Of a DNA stretch of 64,000 nt, positions 48,904 through 58,567 are shown piece by piece (the first letter of the stretch is position 1; each line of letters opens with the position of its first letter). This DNA is from Methylotenera sp. (GTDB taxonomy: Bacteria; Pseudomonadota; Gammaproteobacteria; Burkholderiales; Methylophilaceae): positions 1 to 64,000 of the forward strand of contig JAUSAG010000024.1 of NCBI GenBank assembly GCA_030652995.1. Reading direction: 5' to 3'. The notes beneath the pieces were generated by a model. It ran no database searches and was not told the DNA's origin. It worked only from the letters and a program-made list of their open reading frames with translations. The position numbers and the translations under genes were made by a program.

Positions 48904-48960
48904 TATTTGATTTCCTATCGTGCTAGTTGCGGTTAAATTCTGTGAAAGACTAAAAAATAA

Positions 48961-48990
48961 AAGCGTGTAAATCAAAAAATCTACACGCTT
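48961..48990 (-). terminator. Hairpin between tRNA-Gln and prs
   Basis: AAGCGTGTA (48961-48969) with TACACGCTT (48982-48990), followed on the minus strand by a T-rich run. It would end or attenuate the ispE/tRNA-Gln transcript before prs. Confidence 0.7.
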
Positions 48991-49073
48991 GTTATTTCAA
49001 TGTCATTTCAAACCATGCTGACGGTTTGTCAGCACTTTAAATTTATGCAGGCTATTGCCTACATATTAAAATT

Positions 49074-49150
49074 TGGCTGAGGAGGAAGGACTCGAACCTT
49101 CGGATGCTGGGATCAAAACCCAGTGCCTTAACCAACTTGGCGACTCCCCA
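49074..49150 (-). tRNA. tRNA-Gln(TTG)
   Basis: 77 nt including CCA: TGGGGAGTCGCCAAG..., anticodon loop TTTTGAT (TTG) in a CTGGG/CCCAG stem, T-arm GAAGGTTCGAGTCCTTC. The acceptor stem pairs fully, with one G-T. It sits between ispE and prs, the usual betaproteobacterial arrangement. Confidence 0.96.
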
Positions 49151-49181
49151 ATATTTATATCAGCATATTTGAACATTATAT

Positions 49182-50066
49182 TTAATTACAATATTCAAAT
49201 AAAGGGTGCTGATTTAACCCTTTTGCAACAAAACCCTGAATATCACTCGGTTTTTGATTGTATATATCAGTTGCAATTTTCTCGCTTGCTACCTCTAAAA
49301 AAACTGAAGCACCTGAGCCGCTCATTCTAGCATCACCAAACTGTTTGAGCCAAGTTAAGCAAGCTAAAACTGGTGGATAATCACTGCAAACTACTTTTTC
49401 AAGGTGGTTTGTAAACTCATCCTTAATATTACTTAATGCCGAGTTTTCAGTGCCTGAATTAGCCATCCCAGAAAAGTCCGACATTGTCTTAGGAATCGCG
49501 TTTTTTGTCAATTGCTTATTGTTAAATATTTGCGCTGTAGATACATGAACATCTGGGTTCAATACTACATAGTACGCTTCACCTAAGTTAATTGTCTGAA
49601 GCTGGTCACCTACACCCTCAGCCCAGGCATTTGTGCCGTAGATGAAAAATGGTACGTCAGCACCCAATTGCAAGCCAAGAGGTAATAACTCACGGCGACT
49701 CAAATTAAGCTGCCATAAGCGATTTAAGGCTAATAGAACGGTTGCAGCATCTGAGCTACCGCCACCTAGACCGCCACCCATTGGGATATGTTTTTCAACG
49801 GCAATTTCTACACCTTGCTGACACTGTGTATGTTGCTGCAATAGTTTTGCCGCACGTACGCATAAATCCTGCGATTCTGGCACGCCGGCAACGTCGTTCA
49901 CACGTTTAATCGTTTTTGTTTGTGTCGGCCTTAGGTAAATAGTGTCGTAATAATCCAGTAAGCGAAAAACAGTTTGCAATAGATGGTAGCCATCTTCACG
50001 TTGGTCGGTGATGTGCAAAAACAAATTGATTTTTGCAGGCGCTAAAAATGATTGAAAACCTTGCAT
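49182..50066 (-). CDS. ispE: 4-Diphosphocytidyl-2-C-methyl-D-erythritol kinase (IspE)
   Basis: 294-aa GHMP-family kinase of the MEP isoprenoid pathway. Visible features are the N-terminal FLAPAKINLFLHI, the ATP loop IPMGGGLGGGSSDAATVLLAL (about 90-110) and a C-terminal RMSGSGASVFLE. Downstream are tRNA-Gln and prs. In related genomes lolB lies immediately upstream, but here a decayed gene of about 1.35 kb separates them. Confidence 0.96.
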   Translation of the reverse strand: MQGFQSFLAPAKINLFLHITDQREDGYHLLQTVFRLLDYYDTIYLRPTQTKTIKRVNDVAGVPESQDLCVRAAKLLQQHTQCQQGVEIAVEKHIPMGGGLGGGSSDAATVLLALNRLWQLNLSRRELLPLGLQLGADVPFFIYGTNAWAEGVGDQLQTINLGEAYYVVLNPDVHVSTAQIFNNKQLTKNAIPKTMSDFSGMANSGTENSALSNIKDEFTNHLEKVVCSDYPPVLACLTWLKQFGDARMSGSGASVFLEVASEKIATDIYNQKPSDIQGFVAKGLNQHPLFEYCN

Positions 50067-50231
50067 ATCCGTACATTTTAACGCAATTTAGATGTCGATG
50101 GATGGTCGCATCCTTGGTGTCAGACAATTGTGAATGACTTAACGCTCTACATCAGTGTCATTAGCCTTTTTTACAACCGTTGTTGTGTCAACATGATGAA
50201 AATAATTCTCATAAAGCTGCTTTAAAACAGA

Positions 50232-51582
50232 TTATTGCTGGGTGGCAGGTAGTTTTTCCACTTGCTGTAATAATTTATCCGGTATCAAATAGTTGGGTTT
50301 TGGCGTTGTGTCGGCATTTACTCTTGGCGTCACGGTCAGTGCAGGTCTTCCTTGCGACAACGACCAATTATTGGCGTGGTCGCCCCATGCAGCGTTACTG
50401 CCGCAGTCTGGCCGATGGAATACAGGGGATAGTGTGGAGTAATTTTTTTGTAGTGATTCATTTACAACCTCAATCTCCGTACTAACTTTGCTGACATTGA
50501 CCGAAGTTAAGCCAATTCTTTCAGCCATTCTGCCAGTAAAGGTGTGTTTTGCGGTCTGTTCTGTGCTGTCACCTGCCTGACGGGCATCCATAGAACTGCT
50601 TCCAATTGGTGCCTAACTGGCCTGCATCCCAAGTATCATTGATGCGACTGATATCTTCGCCATTACCATGAAATTTTTTTATTGCGGACAAAAATATTTC
50701 AGTGCCGTTACCATATCTTTCGCGGTCTACATTGGCCTTAATCAGATAATTTGTGCCATAGTCAGGAAAGTGGTCTACGATAATTTTATGCGATTTATCA
50801 GGCTCGTAGATGAGGCGAGATGGGCCGCCACTTACCTGAGACTGATTGAATTTCATCAAATCTGAAAAATCACGCATTGGCTTTAGCGATGGAGGGTGTA
50901 ATCCCCTACCTATTAAGGTGGCATAGTTATGCCAGTCCATAGGTATTGCTGCGGCGGGTTCGGCTACACCAGTTATAACTTTTGCTTTATTAGTAGGATT
51001 TATGCTGTTTACTATGACGCTAGTAGTTATGGCGCCTAGCTCACTGCCAATAGTGATTGCTGGGTGTTTCCAACCATACTTTGAACTAGGCGTTGGCGCG
51101 CCTCAGACAACTCGGCCTGAAAGGCGTTTGAGAGGATCCCCGGGTTCTGCCATAAGATATTGATGGCGCCTGCAATTTTTTGAGGCTTGCTAAGCAGAGC
51201 ATCGACACGCGCTTGAGCATGTTGCAAGTTCATATCTTCTGGCTCGGTAAAAGCTGTTGCTTGTTTTGCTATGTCGGTGAGTTTATTGCCGATGCCACTA
51301 ACAAAGCCTTTAGCTATGTCTACAGGTGAGAGCGTTTTGTCGTATAGGTTTAGCACTCGCATGAACTCAAAATTTTGCGAGGAAATACCTTTTTCAGCTT
51401 TCGCTATCAGCGCGGTGGTTGATTGTATGTTATTGACAAGTTGTGCGTTGTGGCGTTTACCATCAGCCCTGAGTGCACTTTCGTTTAGATTATTCCAGGC
51501 TTGCAATAAATAAGACGGCTAAATCTGTAACTAAAACCGGCGTGTATGGATCGAGCTGTAAATTGTGTGGCTGATGGGGCAA
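50232..51582 (-). pseudogene. Decayed gene with three frame changes between lolB and ispE
   Basis: A single ~440-residue protein appears broken into four frames. It opens with TTG at 51582 preceded by AGGAG 7 nt upstream, reading MPHQPHNLQLDPYTPVLVTD. It continues in another frame from about 51520 (QAWNNLNESALRADGKRHN...), switches again near 51055 (GNTQ to AITIGSELGAITTS...), and once more near 50585 (NWKQFYG to MDARQAGDSTEQ...), ending at 50232. All four pieces are protein-like and abut without gaps, so frameshifts in one gene are more likely than four genes. No family recognised. Its position splits the normal lolB-ispE pair, suggesting inserted foreign DNA that has decayed. Confidence 0.65.
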
Positions 51583-51659
51583 TTGTCATCTCCTAGCGTT
51601 GGCTGAAAACCACCCTTTTGGGTGACACTCTGCGGGATGAAGTGTACCACTACCTTGGC

Positions 51660-52334
51660 TTAGTTCTGAATGTTTAGATTCTCAAGATCTCCCCATTTTT
51701 CTACCAGTAGCTTTAGGTTGACTTTTTCACTCTTTAGAACAATTTTAGCTGGCAACAAGTAGTCGCTTTGTTCTGAATAGTTTTGGAATTCTATCTGCCA
51801 GCCATCTTGGTTTAAAGTGGTTAACAAGCCGCGCTCATCCCAAGTGCTATTGTGCAAGGTACTATTTTGCAAGGTGCTGCCTTGCACCACATAACCTGCA
51901 GGACGACCTAGCACCCAGTCAGCAAGTCCTGACAACGGAAGTTGCCAGCCTAAAGTGGACTGCGTGAGCGTTTCAGCATCGTTGGAGGAGAAGCTTTTGC
52001 CATTGGCATCGTTTAGCGTAATTTGCTCGGCAGATTTTTTGATGCTGGCAACTTGGCCGCCTAGCGGTGAATAAAGCGCAATGTCATCAGCATGTGCATC
52101 ATGCTGCCAATGTAAGGCGCCAGAAAATCCTTTGCCCTGCGTTTGTACGCCAATACGGCCTTTGAGCGAAAAATTCCGGATATTTGCAATATGCTTTAAA
52201 TGCGCTTGATTAAGCAGTTGCGAGGCGTTGCTTGGCACTGGCTTGATACTAGGCACACCCGTACAACCTTGTAGCAACGATAGCGAGCCAAGTAGCAACC
52301 AAGATATACGGAGTAATATCTTAACAGTAGCCAT
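51660..52334 (-). CDS. lolB: Outer-membrane lipoprotein insertion factor LolB
   Basis: 224-aa lipoprotein that receives lipoproteins from LolA and inserts them into the outer membrane. Signal peptide with lipobox LLQGC (Cys about 24). The LolB beta-barrel-like fold is suggested by FSLKGRIGVQTQGKGFSGALHWQH and the LSGLADWVLGRP segment. It follows the TPR lipoprotein gene by 9 bp. Confidence 0.9.
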   Translation of the reverse strand: MATVKILLRISWLLLGSLSLLQGCTGVPSIKPVPSNASQLLNQAHLKHIANIRNFSLKGRIGVQTQGKGFSGALHWQHDAHADDIALYSPLGGQVASIKKSAEQITLNDANGKSFSSNDAETLTQSTLGWQLPLSGLADWVLGRPAGYVVQGSTLQNSTLHNSTWDERGLLTTLNQDGWQIEFQNYSEQSDYLLPAKIVLKSEKVNLKLLVEKWGDLENLNIQN

Positions 52335-52343
52335 TAGTAACGC

Positions 52344-54152
52344 TTATGATTTGAATTTGTTAGCGGTGCTGATAAGCACCTCATTATCAGGATGAGCGCT
52401 TAATGCCTCTGCCCATATTTTTTTTGCTTGGTCGTATTGTCCTTTTTGCCATAACGCTTCACCTAAATGCGCTGCAATTTCAGGGTCAGGATTGATGTCA
52501 TAGGCCTGCTGTAAATATTTAATCGCTTTATTTAAATTGCCTTTACGATAATGTGCCCAGCCTAGGCTATCAAGCATGTAATGATCATTAGGTGAAAAGC
52601 TCAAGGCTTTTTCTATCAACTTTATCGCTTCATTCAAGCGGATATTTCGATCAGCAAATGAGTAGCCAAGAGCGTTGTAAGCGGCAGAGAAATCAGGTTT
52701 TTCAGCAATCGCCCTACGTAATTCTGACTCCATGAGATCAAATTTCTGTACGCGTTCGGCAGCAAGGGCGTAGTCGTAAACCAAATCTGGTGTATTAGGT
52801 AGGTTTTTGACAGTTTTATCTAACAGCTCAAATGCATCTACATTACGTTTGGCTTTTGCAAGTAATGCGGCTTGTGTTTGGATCACAACAATTTGCTGTT
52901 CGGTATTCAAGTCTTCTACGGCATCCAATAGCTCAATGGCTTTGTCCACAGACTGCGTGCGTGCGATGACGTTAGCCAAGCTGATTTGCGCTTCAAGATG
53001 GCGCGAGTCAGCAGATACTTTTTTATACCAATCGATTGCATCGGCATCATGATGTTGTTTTTCAGCAGTTTGCCCAAGATAAATATAGAGTTGATCCGAC
53101 TCTTTAAAGTTCTGCATAAGCGCTTGCTTGAAATAATGTTCAGCAGTCGGGTAATCTGCAGACTGAAATGAAAGCAACCCAACAATGACGTTCACCTCAG
53201 CGATATTTTTGGCATTATCATACTGAGCGTGCTCCAGTATTACTGGGTACTCTTTTTTTGCCGCATCATATTGCTTTTGATTGACGAGTAATTTAGCTAA
53301 ATTGATCCGCACTTCATTAGCATCAGGGTGGTTACCTAAAAACTCGTGATAAAAATCTAGCGCTGCTTGTGGTGATTTGCGGTATAGCACTTGCCCTTTG
53401 AGCAACGCTGCCACGTGCCAGCCTGGGTGAAGTTCCTCCGCATTGTTGAGCGCTTTTAATGCAACCGTATCTTGGGTGGCAACCCAAGCCGCCTGAGCGA
53501 TTGCAAACTGAGCCTCGGCGAGGTCGGGGTAAGGTTTTGCCAGCGATTGCACCAAGCGCAACACGCCAGCTTTATCTGCGCTACGACCTAGTATTCCATT
53601 GAGATATAAAAATCCGTTCGCGCGATTTTCTTCTTTTGAAAGCAATTTTGCTAAATAAGGCTCAGCTTCATTGAGCTTGCCGGTAGCAATTAACATTTCT
53701 GTTGCGGCTTGCTGCGCCTCAGTTGAGTCAGCATCAAGCTCGGCCCACAGCTTGATTGCAGGCACTGCCAAGCCAGGCACATTACCAAAAGCTGCAATTT
53801 TAGCCGCACGTTCTGCAAGGCGCGGGTCTCGCTCTGTTTTAGCTAATTCATAAAATATAGCACCAGATGTACCTATTTCACCGCGTTGCCCAGCGATTTC
53901 GCCCACTAGGTATTTGTAAATAAACTCAGCGCTTAATTCATTTTTATTGACCGTAGTTTGTTCACCACGCACTTCAACTGACTCTGTCACCGTTGCCGTT
54001 TTGATGTGATCTTTACCCGCGCATCCACTAACCCCCAGCGTAGCCGCTGACACCAATATCCACAAAGCTGCGGGGAAAATGCGCGACGCCTTTTTTAATA
54101 GGAGCCTATTCAATAAAGTTTGGGTAGTTTGATGCCGAGCAAAGTTATGCAT
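52344..54152 (-). CDS. TPR-repeat lipoprotein
   Basis: 602 aa with an N-terminal signal ending in the lipobox VSGC (Cys about 44), then many TPR repeats. Clear units near the end are SAAYNALGYSFADRNIRLNEAI, DSLGWAHYRKGNLNKAIKYL and AAHLGEALWQKGQYDQAKKI. Such proteins lie upstream of lolB in most betaproteobacteria and are thought to be outer-membrane scaffolds; a specific role is not known to me. Co-transcribed with lolB. Confidence 0.85.
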   Translation of the reverse strand: MHNFARHQTTQTLLNRLLLKKASRIFPAALWILVSAATLGVSGCAGKDHIKTATVTESVEVRGEQTTVNKNELSAEFIYKYLVGEIAGQRGEIGTSGAIFYELAKTERDPRLAERAAKIAAFGNVPGLAVPAIKLWAELDADSTEAQQAATEMLIATGKLNEAEPYLAKLLSKEENRANGFLYLNGILGRSADKAGVLRLVQSLAKPYPDLAEAQFAIAQAAWVATQDTVALKALNNAEELHPGWHVAALLKGQVLYRKSPQAALDFYHEFLGNHPDANEVRINLAKLLVNQKQYDAAKKEYPVILEHAQYDNAKNIAEVNVIVGLLSFQSADYPTAEHYFKQALMQNFKESDQLYIYLGQTAEKQHHDADAIDWYKKVSADSRHLEAQISLANVIARTQSVDKAIELLDAVEDLNTEQQIVVIQTQAALLAKAKRNVDAFELLDKTVKNLPNTPDLVYDYALAAERVQKFDLMESELRRAIAEKPDFSAAYNALGYSFADRNIRLNEAIKLIEKALSFSPNDHYMLDSLGWAHYRKGNLNKAIKYLQQAYDINPDPEIAAHLGEALWQKGQYDQAKKIWAEALSAHPDNEVLISTANKFKS

Positions 54153-54431
54153 AGAGTTGAGTCTGTCAGTTTAATGTTGGTGTTTTGTTAAGGTCTATTG
54201 TTGTTCTATTGCGGTTGAAACGTAACGCATGATTAAAATTACACTGTATGATGCGTTGCCTTCTCTTAGTCCGTGACAGTGACGCCAAGTTCCGACATAA
54301 TTATGAATTGACTATAACGTAAGTCAAGAAAACTTTCCAATAGATTAGGTTTGCAGCTTACTAGATTTACGTTTGCTGAATTAAGTATTTACATTTGTTT
54401 CATAAATTGAATGTTTTAAAATTGAGTGACT

Positions 54432-55382
54432 ATGAATAATTTTACAGTAGAGGCCATTGAACTCACGCGAGTTTATGGTGGCAGGGAAGCCGTAAGCAAT
54501 GTAAGTTTCACCTTGAGCAAAGGTGAAGTATTGGGCTTTTTAGGACCTAACGGTGCGGGTAAATCCACTACCATGAAGATGCTCACCGGCAATCTCGCAC
54601 CTAGTCATGGTTCTGTCAAAATCTGTGGTATCGATATGATAGAAAATCCGAAAGAAGCCAAAGCGCTCATCGGTTACCTCCCTGAAATGCGCCCACTTTA
54701 TAAAGAGCTGACAGTTGATGAGTATTTAATCATGGCTGCTCGCCTGCATCGCGTGAGTGCAAAGCATATTAAAAGCGCAGTAGAAACTGCAAAAGAGCGT
54801 TGTGGCTTGGGTCACATGAGTAAACGTTTGATTGAAAATTTATCTAACGGCTATCAGCAGCGTGTTGGTATTGCGCAGGCGATCATTCATCGCCCAATGG
54901 TAGTAATTTTAGATGAGCCTACAGTGGGGCTAGATCCTATCCAAATTCGTGATATTCGCGCCTTGATCCGTGAGGTGGGCGTTGAACATAGCGTGATTAT
55001 TTCCACCCATATTTTGCCTGAAGTTGAAATGGTCTGCGACCATGTGCAGATTATCGATAAGGGTAAATTAGTGTTCAATGGTGCGATTGACGTGCTCAAA
55101 AAACAACGTGTTGGCAACAAGCTATTGATTAGCTTGCACAATCCTCCAGCGGCAGATGCAATGTTGAATATTGCTGGTGTGACCGAGGCTGAAAGTTTGC
55201 CTGGTGGCCTGATTCGCGTTCGTTTTGCAGAAAATGCAACACCAGCAGAGGCGATTGTACAAGCGGCAGTGCACCACGGTTGGGGTTTATACCAAATTGC
55301 ACCAGATCAAACCAGCTTAGAAGATGTATTTATGCAGCTAACTTATCAAGAACAAGTTGCAGAAGAACAGCCAGCGGCTTAA
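54432..55382 (+). CDS. ABC transporter ATPase (GldA-like)
   Basis: 316-aa ABC ATPase: Walker A FLGPNGAGKSTTMKML, Q-loop, signature LSNGYQQRVGIAQAI, Walker B VVILDEPTVGLDP, H-loop STHILPEVEMV. The C-terminal extension with LEDVFMQLT is typical of drug/gliding-type exporters. I use ATG 54432; a GTG at 54426 is the alternative. It is followed by the permease and by GldG- and DUF4340-type genes, the usual four-gene export operon. Confidence 0.9.
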   Translation: MNNFTVEAIELTRVYGGREAVSNVSFTLSKGEVLGFLGPNGAGKSTTMKMLTGNLAPSHGSVKICGIDMIENPKEAKALIGYLPEMRPLYKELTVDEYLIMAARLHRVSAKHIKSAVETAKERCGLGHMSKRLIENLSNGYQQRVGIAQAIIHRPMVVILDEPTVGLDPIQIRDIRALIREVGVEHSVIISTHILPEVEMVCDHVQIIDKGKLVFNGAIDVLKKQRVGNKLLISLHNPPAADAMLNIAGVTEAESLPGGLIRVRFAENATPAEAIVQAAVHHGWGLYQIAPDQTSLEDVFMQLTYQEQVAEEQPAA

Positions 55383-55392
55383 GGGATTAACC

Positions 55393-56139
55393 ATGATTAT
55401 CAATGTAGCAAGAAAAGAACTAAAAAGCGTGTTTGCCTCTCCCATGGGCTGGGTGATTTTGTCGTTGCTGATGTTTGCATTTGGCACCCAATACCTTAAT
55501 GGCGTGAATGATTATTTTGCCGTGATGTCCGGCGCTATGCGCCCCGCAGAGCGCACTGGGGTGACTCAGTTTGTTGGTCAGTCGGTATATGGCTTGGCTT
55601 CATTTATTATGTTGTTTGCGGTGCCGTTACTCTCTATGCGTTTGATTGCTGAAGAGCGCCGTAGTCAAACATTACCATTTTTATTCAGCGCGCCAATTTC
55701 ACTCACTGAAATAGTCGTGGGAAAGTTCTTAGGATTAGTTGGCTTTTTAAGCATCTTAATTATTTTTATTGCTGCCATGTTATCCACGCTTAACATTTGG
55801 TCTGATATTGATTTTGGGTTTATTTTCGCTAATTCAATTGGCTTGTTATTGATGGTGGCCAGCTTTTCCGCACTCGGACTATATTTCTCAAGCTTGACTC
55901 AGCAGCCGGTAGTTGCCGCAATTTTGACCTTTGTTGCCTTGTTTGCCTTAATGATGTTTGACCGCTTCTTTGCAGGCGACCCTAATAACATTTTGGCAAA
56001 CTTATCACTCACGCGCCATTTTCAAACTTTCTCTGGCGGCCTGATTGATACTGCTGATATTGCTTATTTCATTCTCTTTACCGTGACATTTTTAACCTTA
56101 ACAGTGCGTCGCCTAGATGCCGACCGCTTACGTGGTTAA
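55393..56139 (+). CDS. ABC-2 type permease (GldF-like)
   Basis: 248 aa, about six membrane helices, including WVILSLLMFAFGTQYL, FIMLFAVPLLSMRLIAEERRS (the coupling element with the RLIAEER motif) and ILTFVALFALMMF. Start at ATG 55393 with AGGG upstream. It is the membrane partner of the ATPase encoded 10 bp upstream; substrate unknown. Confidence 0.88.
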   Translation: MIINVARKELKSVFASPMGWVILSLLMFAFGTQYLNGVNDYFAVMSGAMRPAERTGVTQFVGQSVYGLASFIMLFAVPLLSMRLIAEERRSQTLPFLFSAPISLTEIVVGKFLGLVGFLSILIIFIAAMLSTLNIWSDIDFGFIFANSIGLLLMVASFSALGLYFSSLTQQPVVAAILTFVALFALMMFDRFFAGDPNNILANLSLTRHFQTFSGGLIDTADIAYFILFTVTFLTLTVRRLDADRLRG

Positions 56140-56154
56140 TTGGAATTATTTGAT

Positions 56155-57540
56155 ATGAACATCAATCGTAAATTACGTTTTCAGTTGTTAGTGCAAAACT
56201 GGTTTTTTGTTGTGCTGTTTTTAATGCTGGTGGTGTTGCTAGGCTATCTTGCAAACCAGTACCATGTTGCAAAAGACATTACTCAGGCTAACCGAAATAT
56301 TCTCACGCAAGGCAGCGTTAATGTCTTAAAGCAGATGAAAGGCCCTGTTAACATTACCGTGTATGCGACTAAAGATGATACGTCTAGTGGTGATAACTTT
56401 CGCAAAGGTATTGTTGACTTTGTAGCGCGTTATCAGCGCGCAAAAAAGGACATCCACTTAACCTTTATTAACCCATCTCAAGAACCAAAGCTTGCACAAG
56501 ATGCAGGCGTTAAAGTAGATGGCGAAGTGGTGATTGAGTATCAAAAGCGCGTCGAGCACATTACACCACCATTTGCCGAGCAAGAGGTAACCAACTTGCT
56601 AGTTAGATTATCGCGTACCAATCAGCAAGCCGTGATGTATTTAGACGGCCATGGAGAGCGTAATTTGTTAGGGGTTAGAAACCATGATATTGGTGAATTT
56701 GGTAAGCAATTAGAAGCCAAAGGCTTTAAGTTTGCCAACCCTGATTTAACCATTGCTCAAGCCGTACCTAGCAATGGCGCCATGCTAGTAATTGCTAGTC
56801 CGCAAGTAGATGTGAGCGATGTTGAAGCTAAAAAAATTAGAGCATATCTTGATGCTGGCGGCAACTTACTTTGGTTATTGGATGACGATAATTTGCGCGG
56901 GTTAAACGAGGTGGCCGATTACCTGGGTTTACAAGTATCCCCTGGGATTGCCTTGGATATGGCCTCAGCACAATATGGCGCAGATGCACGCGTAGCATTT
57001 GCCAGCCTTTATGGTGAGCACGCAATTACCACTAATTTTATGCTACGCACATTGTTTCCTGAAGCACATCAGGTGACGGCAAGAGGCACCGATGAAAATG
57101 GCTGGAAAGTCAGCAATTTAGTAGAAGTGGCGCCTAACGGTTGGTTGTCTGCAAAGAAATTAGCCAAAGATGCCAAGCCGGTATTTGATGAAAAAAATGA
57201 TAAGCGTGGACCAATAAACATTGGCGTAGCTTTAGAGCGCACTTATGGTAAAAAAGGTCAGCGTGTAGTGGTAATGGGTAATGCCAACTTTCTATCAAAT
57301 ACTTTTATCACTAACGGTGGCAATTTGGACTTAGGTGTAAACATTATCAACTGGCTGGCTGGCGATGACAACCTCATTACCATTCAACCGATGCCACTTA
57401 AAGATATCAATGTTTCCATTCCTGATACTGATCAGGGCCGCCTTGTTGCCTGGATAGTGTTTCATGGCTTTCAATACTTTATTCCTCTCGGATTTATGAT
57501 TGCAGGCTTTTATTTATGGTGGAAGCGCAGAAGAGCTTAG
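56155..57540 (+). CDS. GldG-family ABC auxiliary protein
   Basis: 461 aa with an N-terminal membrane helix (WFFVVLFLMLVVLLGYLANQY), a large extracytoplasmic domain and a C-terminal helix (FHGFQYFIPLGFMIAGFYLWW) followed by KRRR. The periplasmic part has the GldG/IFT52-like segments DGHGERNLLG and GGNLLWLLDDDN. I use ATG 56155 with GGA upstream, rather than TTG 56140. It probably couples to the ATPase-permease pair. Confidence 0.85.
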   Translation: MNINRKLRFQLLVQNWFFVVLFLMLVVLLGYLANQYHVAKDITQANRNILTQGSVNVLKQMKGPVNITVYATKDDTSSGDNFRKGIVDFVARYQRAKKDIHLTFINPSQEPKLAQDAGVKVDGEVVIEYQKRVEHITPPFAEQEVTNLLVRLSRTNQQAVMYLDGHGERNLLGVRNHDIGEFGKQLEAKGFKFANPDLTIAQAVPSNGAMLVIASPQVDVSDVEAKKIRAYLDAGGNLLWLLDDDNLRGLNEVADYLGLQVSPGIALDMASAQYGADARVAFASLYGEHAITTNFMLRTLFPEAHQVTARGTDENGWKVSNLVEVAPNGWLSAKKLAKDAKPVFDEKNDKRGPINIGVALERTYGKKGQRVVVMGNANFLSNTFITNGGNLDLGVNIINWLAGDDNLITIQPMPLKDINVSIPDTDQGRLVAWIVFHGFQYFIPLGFMIAGFYLWWKRRRA

Positions 57541-57560
57541 GTGCAGTTTCGGCTGAGCAC

Positions 57561-57581
57561 TCCCTGAACTCGGTCGAAGGG
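57561..57581. repeat. Dispersed palindromic repeat, copy 2
   Basis: TCCCTGAACTCGGTCGAAGGG in the gap after the GldG-type gene; inverted relative of 4901-4920. Confidence 0.5.
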
Positions 57582-57621
57582 CAGCAAGTTTCAAGTTTAA
57601 CTTTAGTGTTATAAGGCAATC

Positions 57622-58515
57622 ATGAAAAAACGCTGGATTCTCAATTTAATCTTACTCAGTGTGGTAGCAAGTTTGGTTGCATTTTTATATTTGCGCCCAA
57701 AAACTGAGGTGGCCAAAGCAAGTGCGTATGAAGTATCACACTACAAATTGGCAGAATTTAATGCGATTAGCGTTGAGTTTCCGACCAAAGCGGCAGTGAC
57801 TTTTGAAAAAATAGATGGCTTGTGGCGTCTAACAGCCCCCTATAACACTCGTGCAAATCAAACTTCCGTGCAACGTATTTTAGCTATTGTTGCTGCAAAC
57901 AGCGCAGAAAAAATTACTACGGAAGATTTAGGTAAGTTTGGACTGAACAATCCCTCTATTAAACTCAAGTTATTTAGAGATCCAAATAACGCTGAAGTAT
58001 TTTTGTTCGGCACTTACAACCCAGTCACTGGCGAGCAATATATTGCACACCAAAATATCGTTTACCTAGTGTCTAGCACGTATGCCGAGGCCGCCTCTAC
58101 GCAAGTCATTGAGTTGGTTGATAAAGCACCGCTCAAGCCGACTGAAAAAGTGGCCGGATTTAATTTTAGCCGATTGGAGCAATGGGAAGATTCTAAATTG
58201 AATGTAGACTTGGTGGATGGAAAGTGGAAGGTTTCTATCGCTAGTGCCAAGCCATTACAAAATGAGCTCAACGAATGGCTGGACTACAACTGGGTGAATA
58301 ACTTGGCTAAATCAGTCGAGTTATATACGCCAGATCGCAAAACCACCTACCCTTCATTTGATGTGAAATTGGCGGATGGTCAGAAAATACATTTTGACAA
58401 AATTCAAGAGTCACCAGATTTAATACTGGGTCGTCCTGACGAGGGGTTGCAATATAACTTCCCTCAAGACGTGGGGTTCGTCATGTTGAATCCGCCGCTT
58501 AATTTACCAAATTAG
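57622..58515 (+). CDS. DUF4340-type protein of the ABC operon
   Basis: 297 aa, one N-terminal membrane helix (LNLILLSVVASLVAFLYL) and a repetitive beta-rich periplasmic body with FGLNNPSIKLKL and a second repeat around YPSFDVKLADGQKIHFD. DUF4340 proteins accompany GldG-type ABC genes, as here. Function is not established. Confidence 0.82.
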   Translation: MKKRWILNLILLSVVASLVAFLYLRPKTEVAKASAYEVSHYKLAEFNAISVEFPTKAAVTFEKIDGLWRLTAPYNTRANQTSVQRILAIVAANSAEKITTEDLGKFGLNNPSIKLKLFRDPNNAEVFLFGTYNPVTGEQYIAHQNIVYLVSSTYAEAASTQVIELVDKAPLKPTEKVAGFNFSRLEQWEDSKLNVDLVDGKWKVSIASAKPLQNELNEWLDYNWVNNLAKSVELYTPDRKTTYPSFDVKLADGQKIHFDKIQESPDLILGRPDEGLQYNFPQDVGFVMLNPPLNLPN

Positions 58516-58567
58516 TCACAGTTTCTGCGCTACGATGCCATGTGGATGGGTGTGCTAAAGAGGCAAG

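Noticed and set aside
47953-48975. Longer start for prs at 48975
   Set aside because: The extra 24 residues would be encoded across the hairpin at 48961-48990, and GTG 48903 gives the family's standard 316-aa length.
51131-51145. 15-bp match to a cloning-vector polylinker (AGAGGATCCCCGGGT)
   Set aside because: It lies within a protein-like frame (...ILWQNPGILSNAF...) with native sequence on both sides and the match stops after 15 bases, so chance is more likely than vector contamination.
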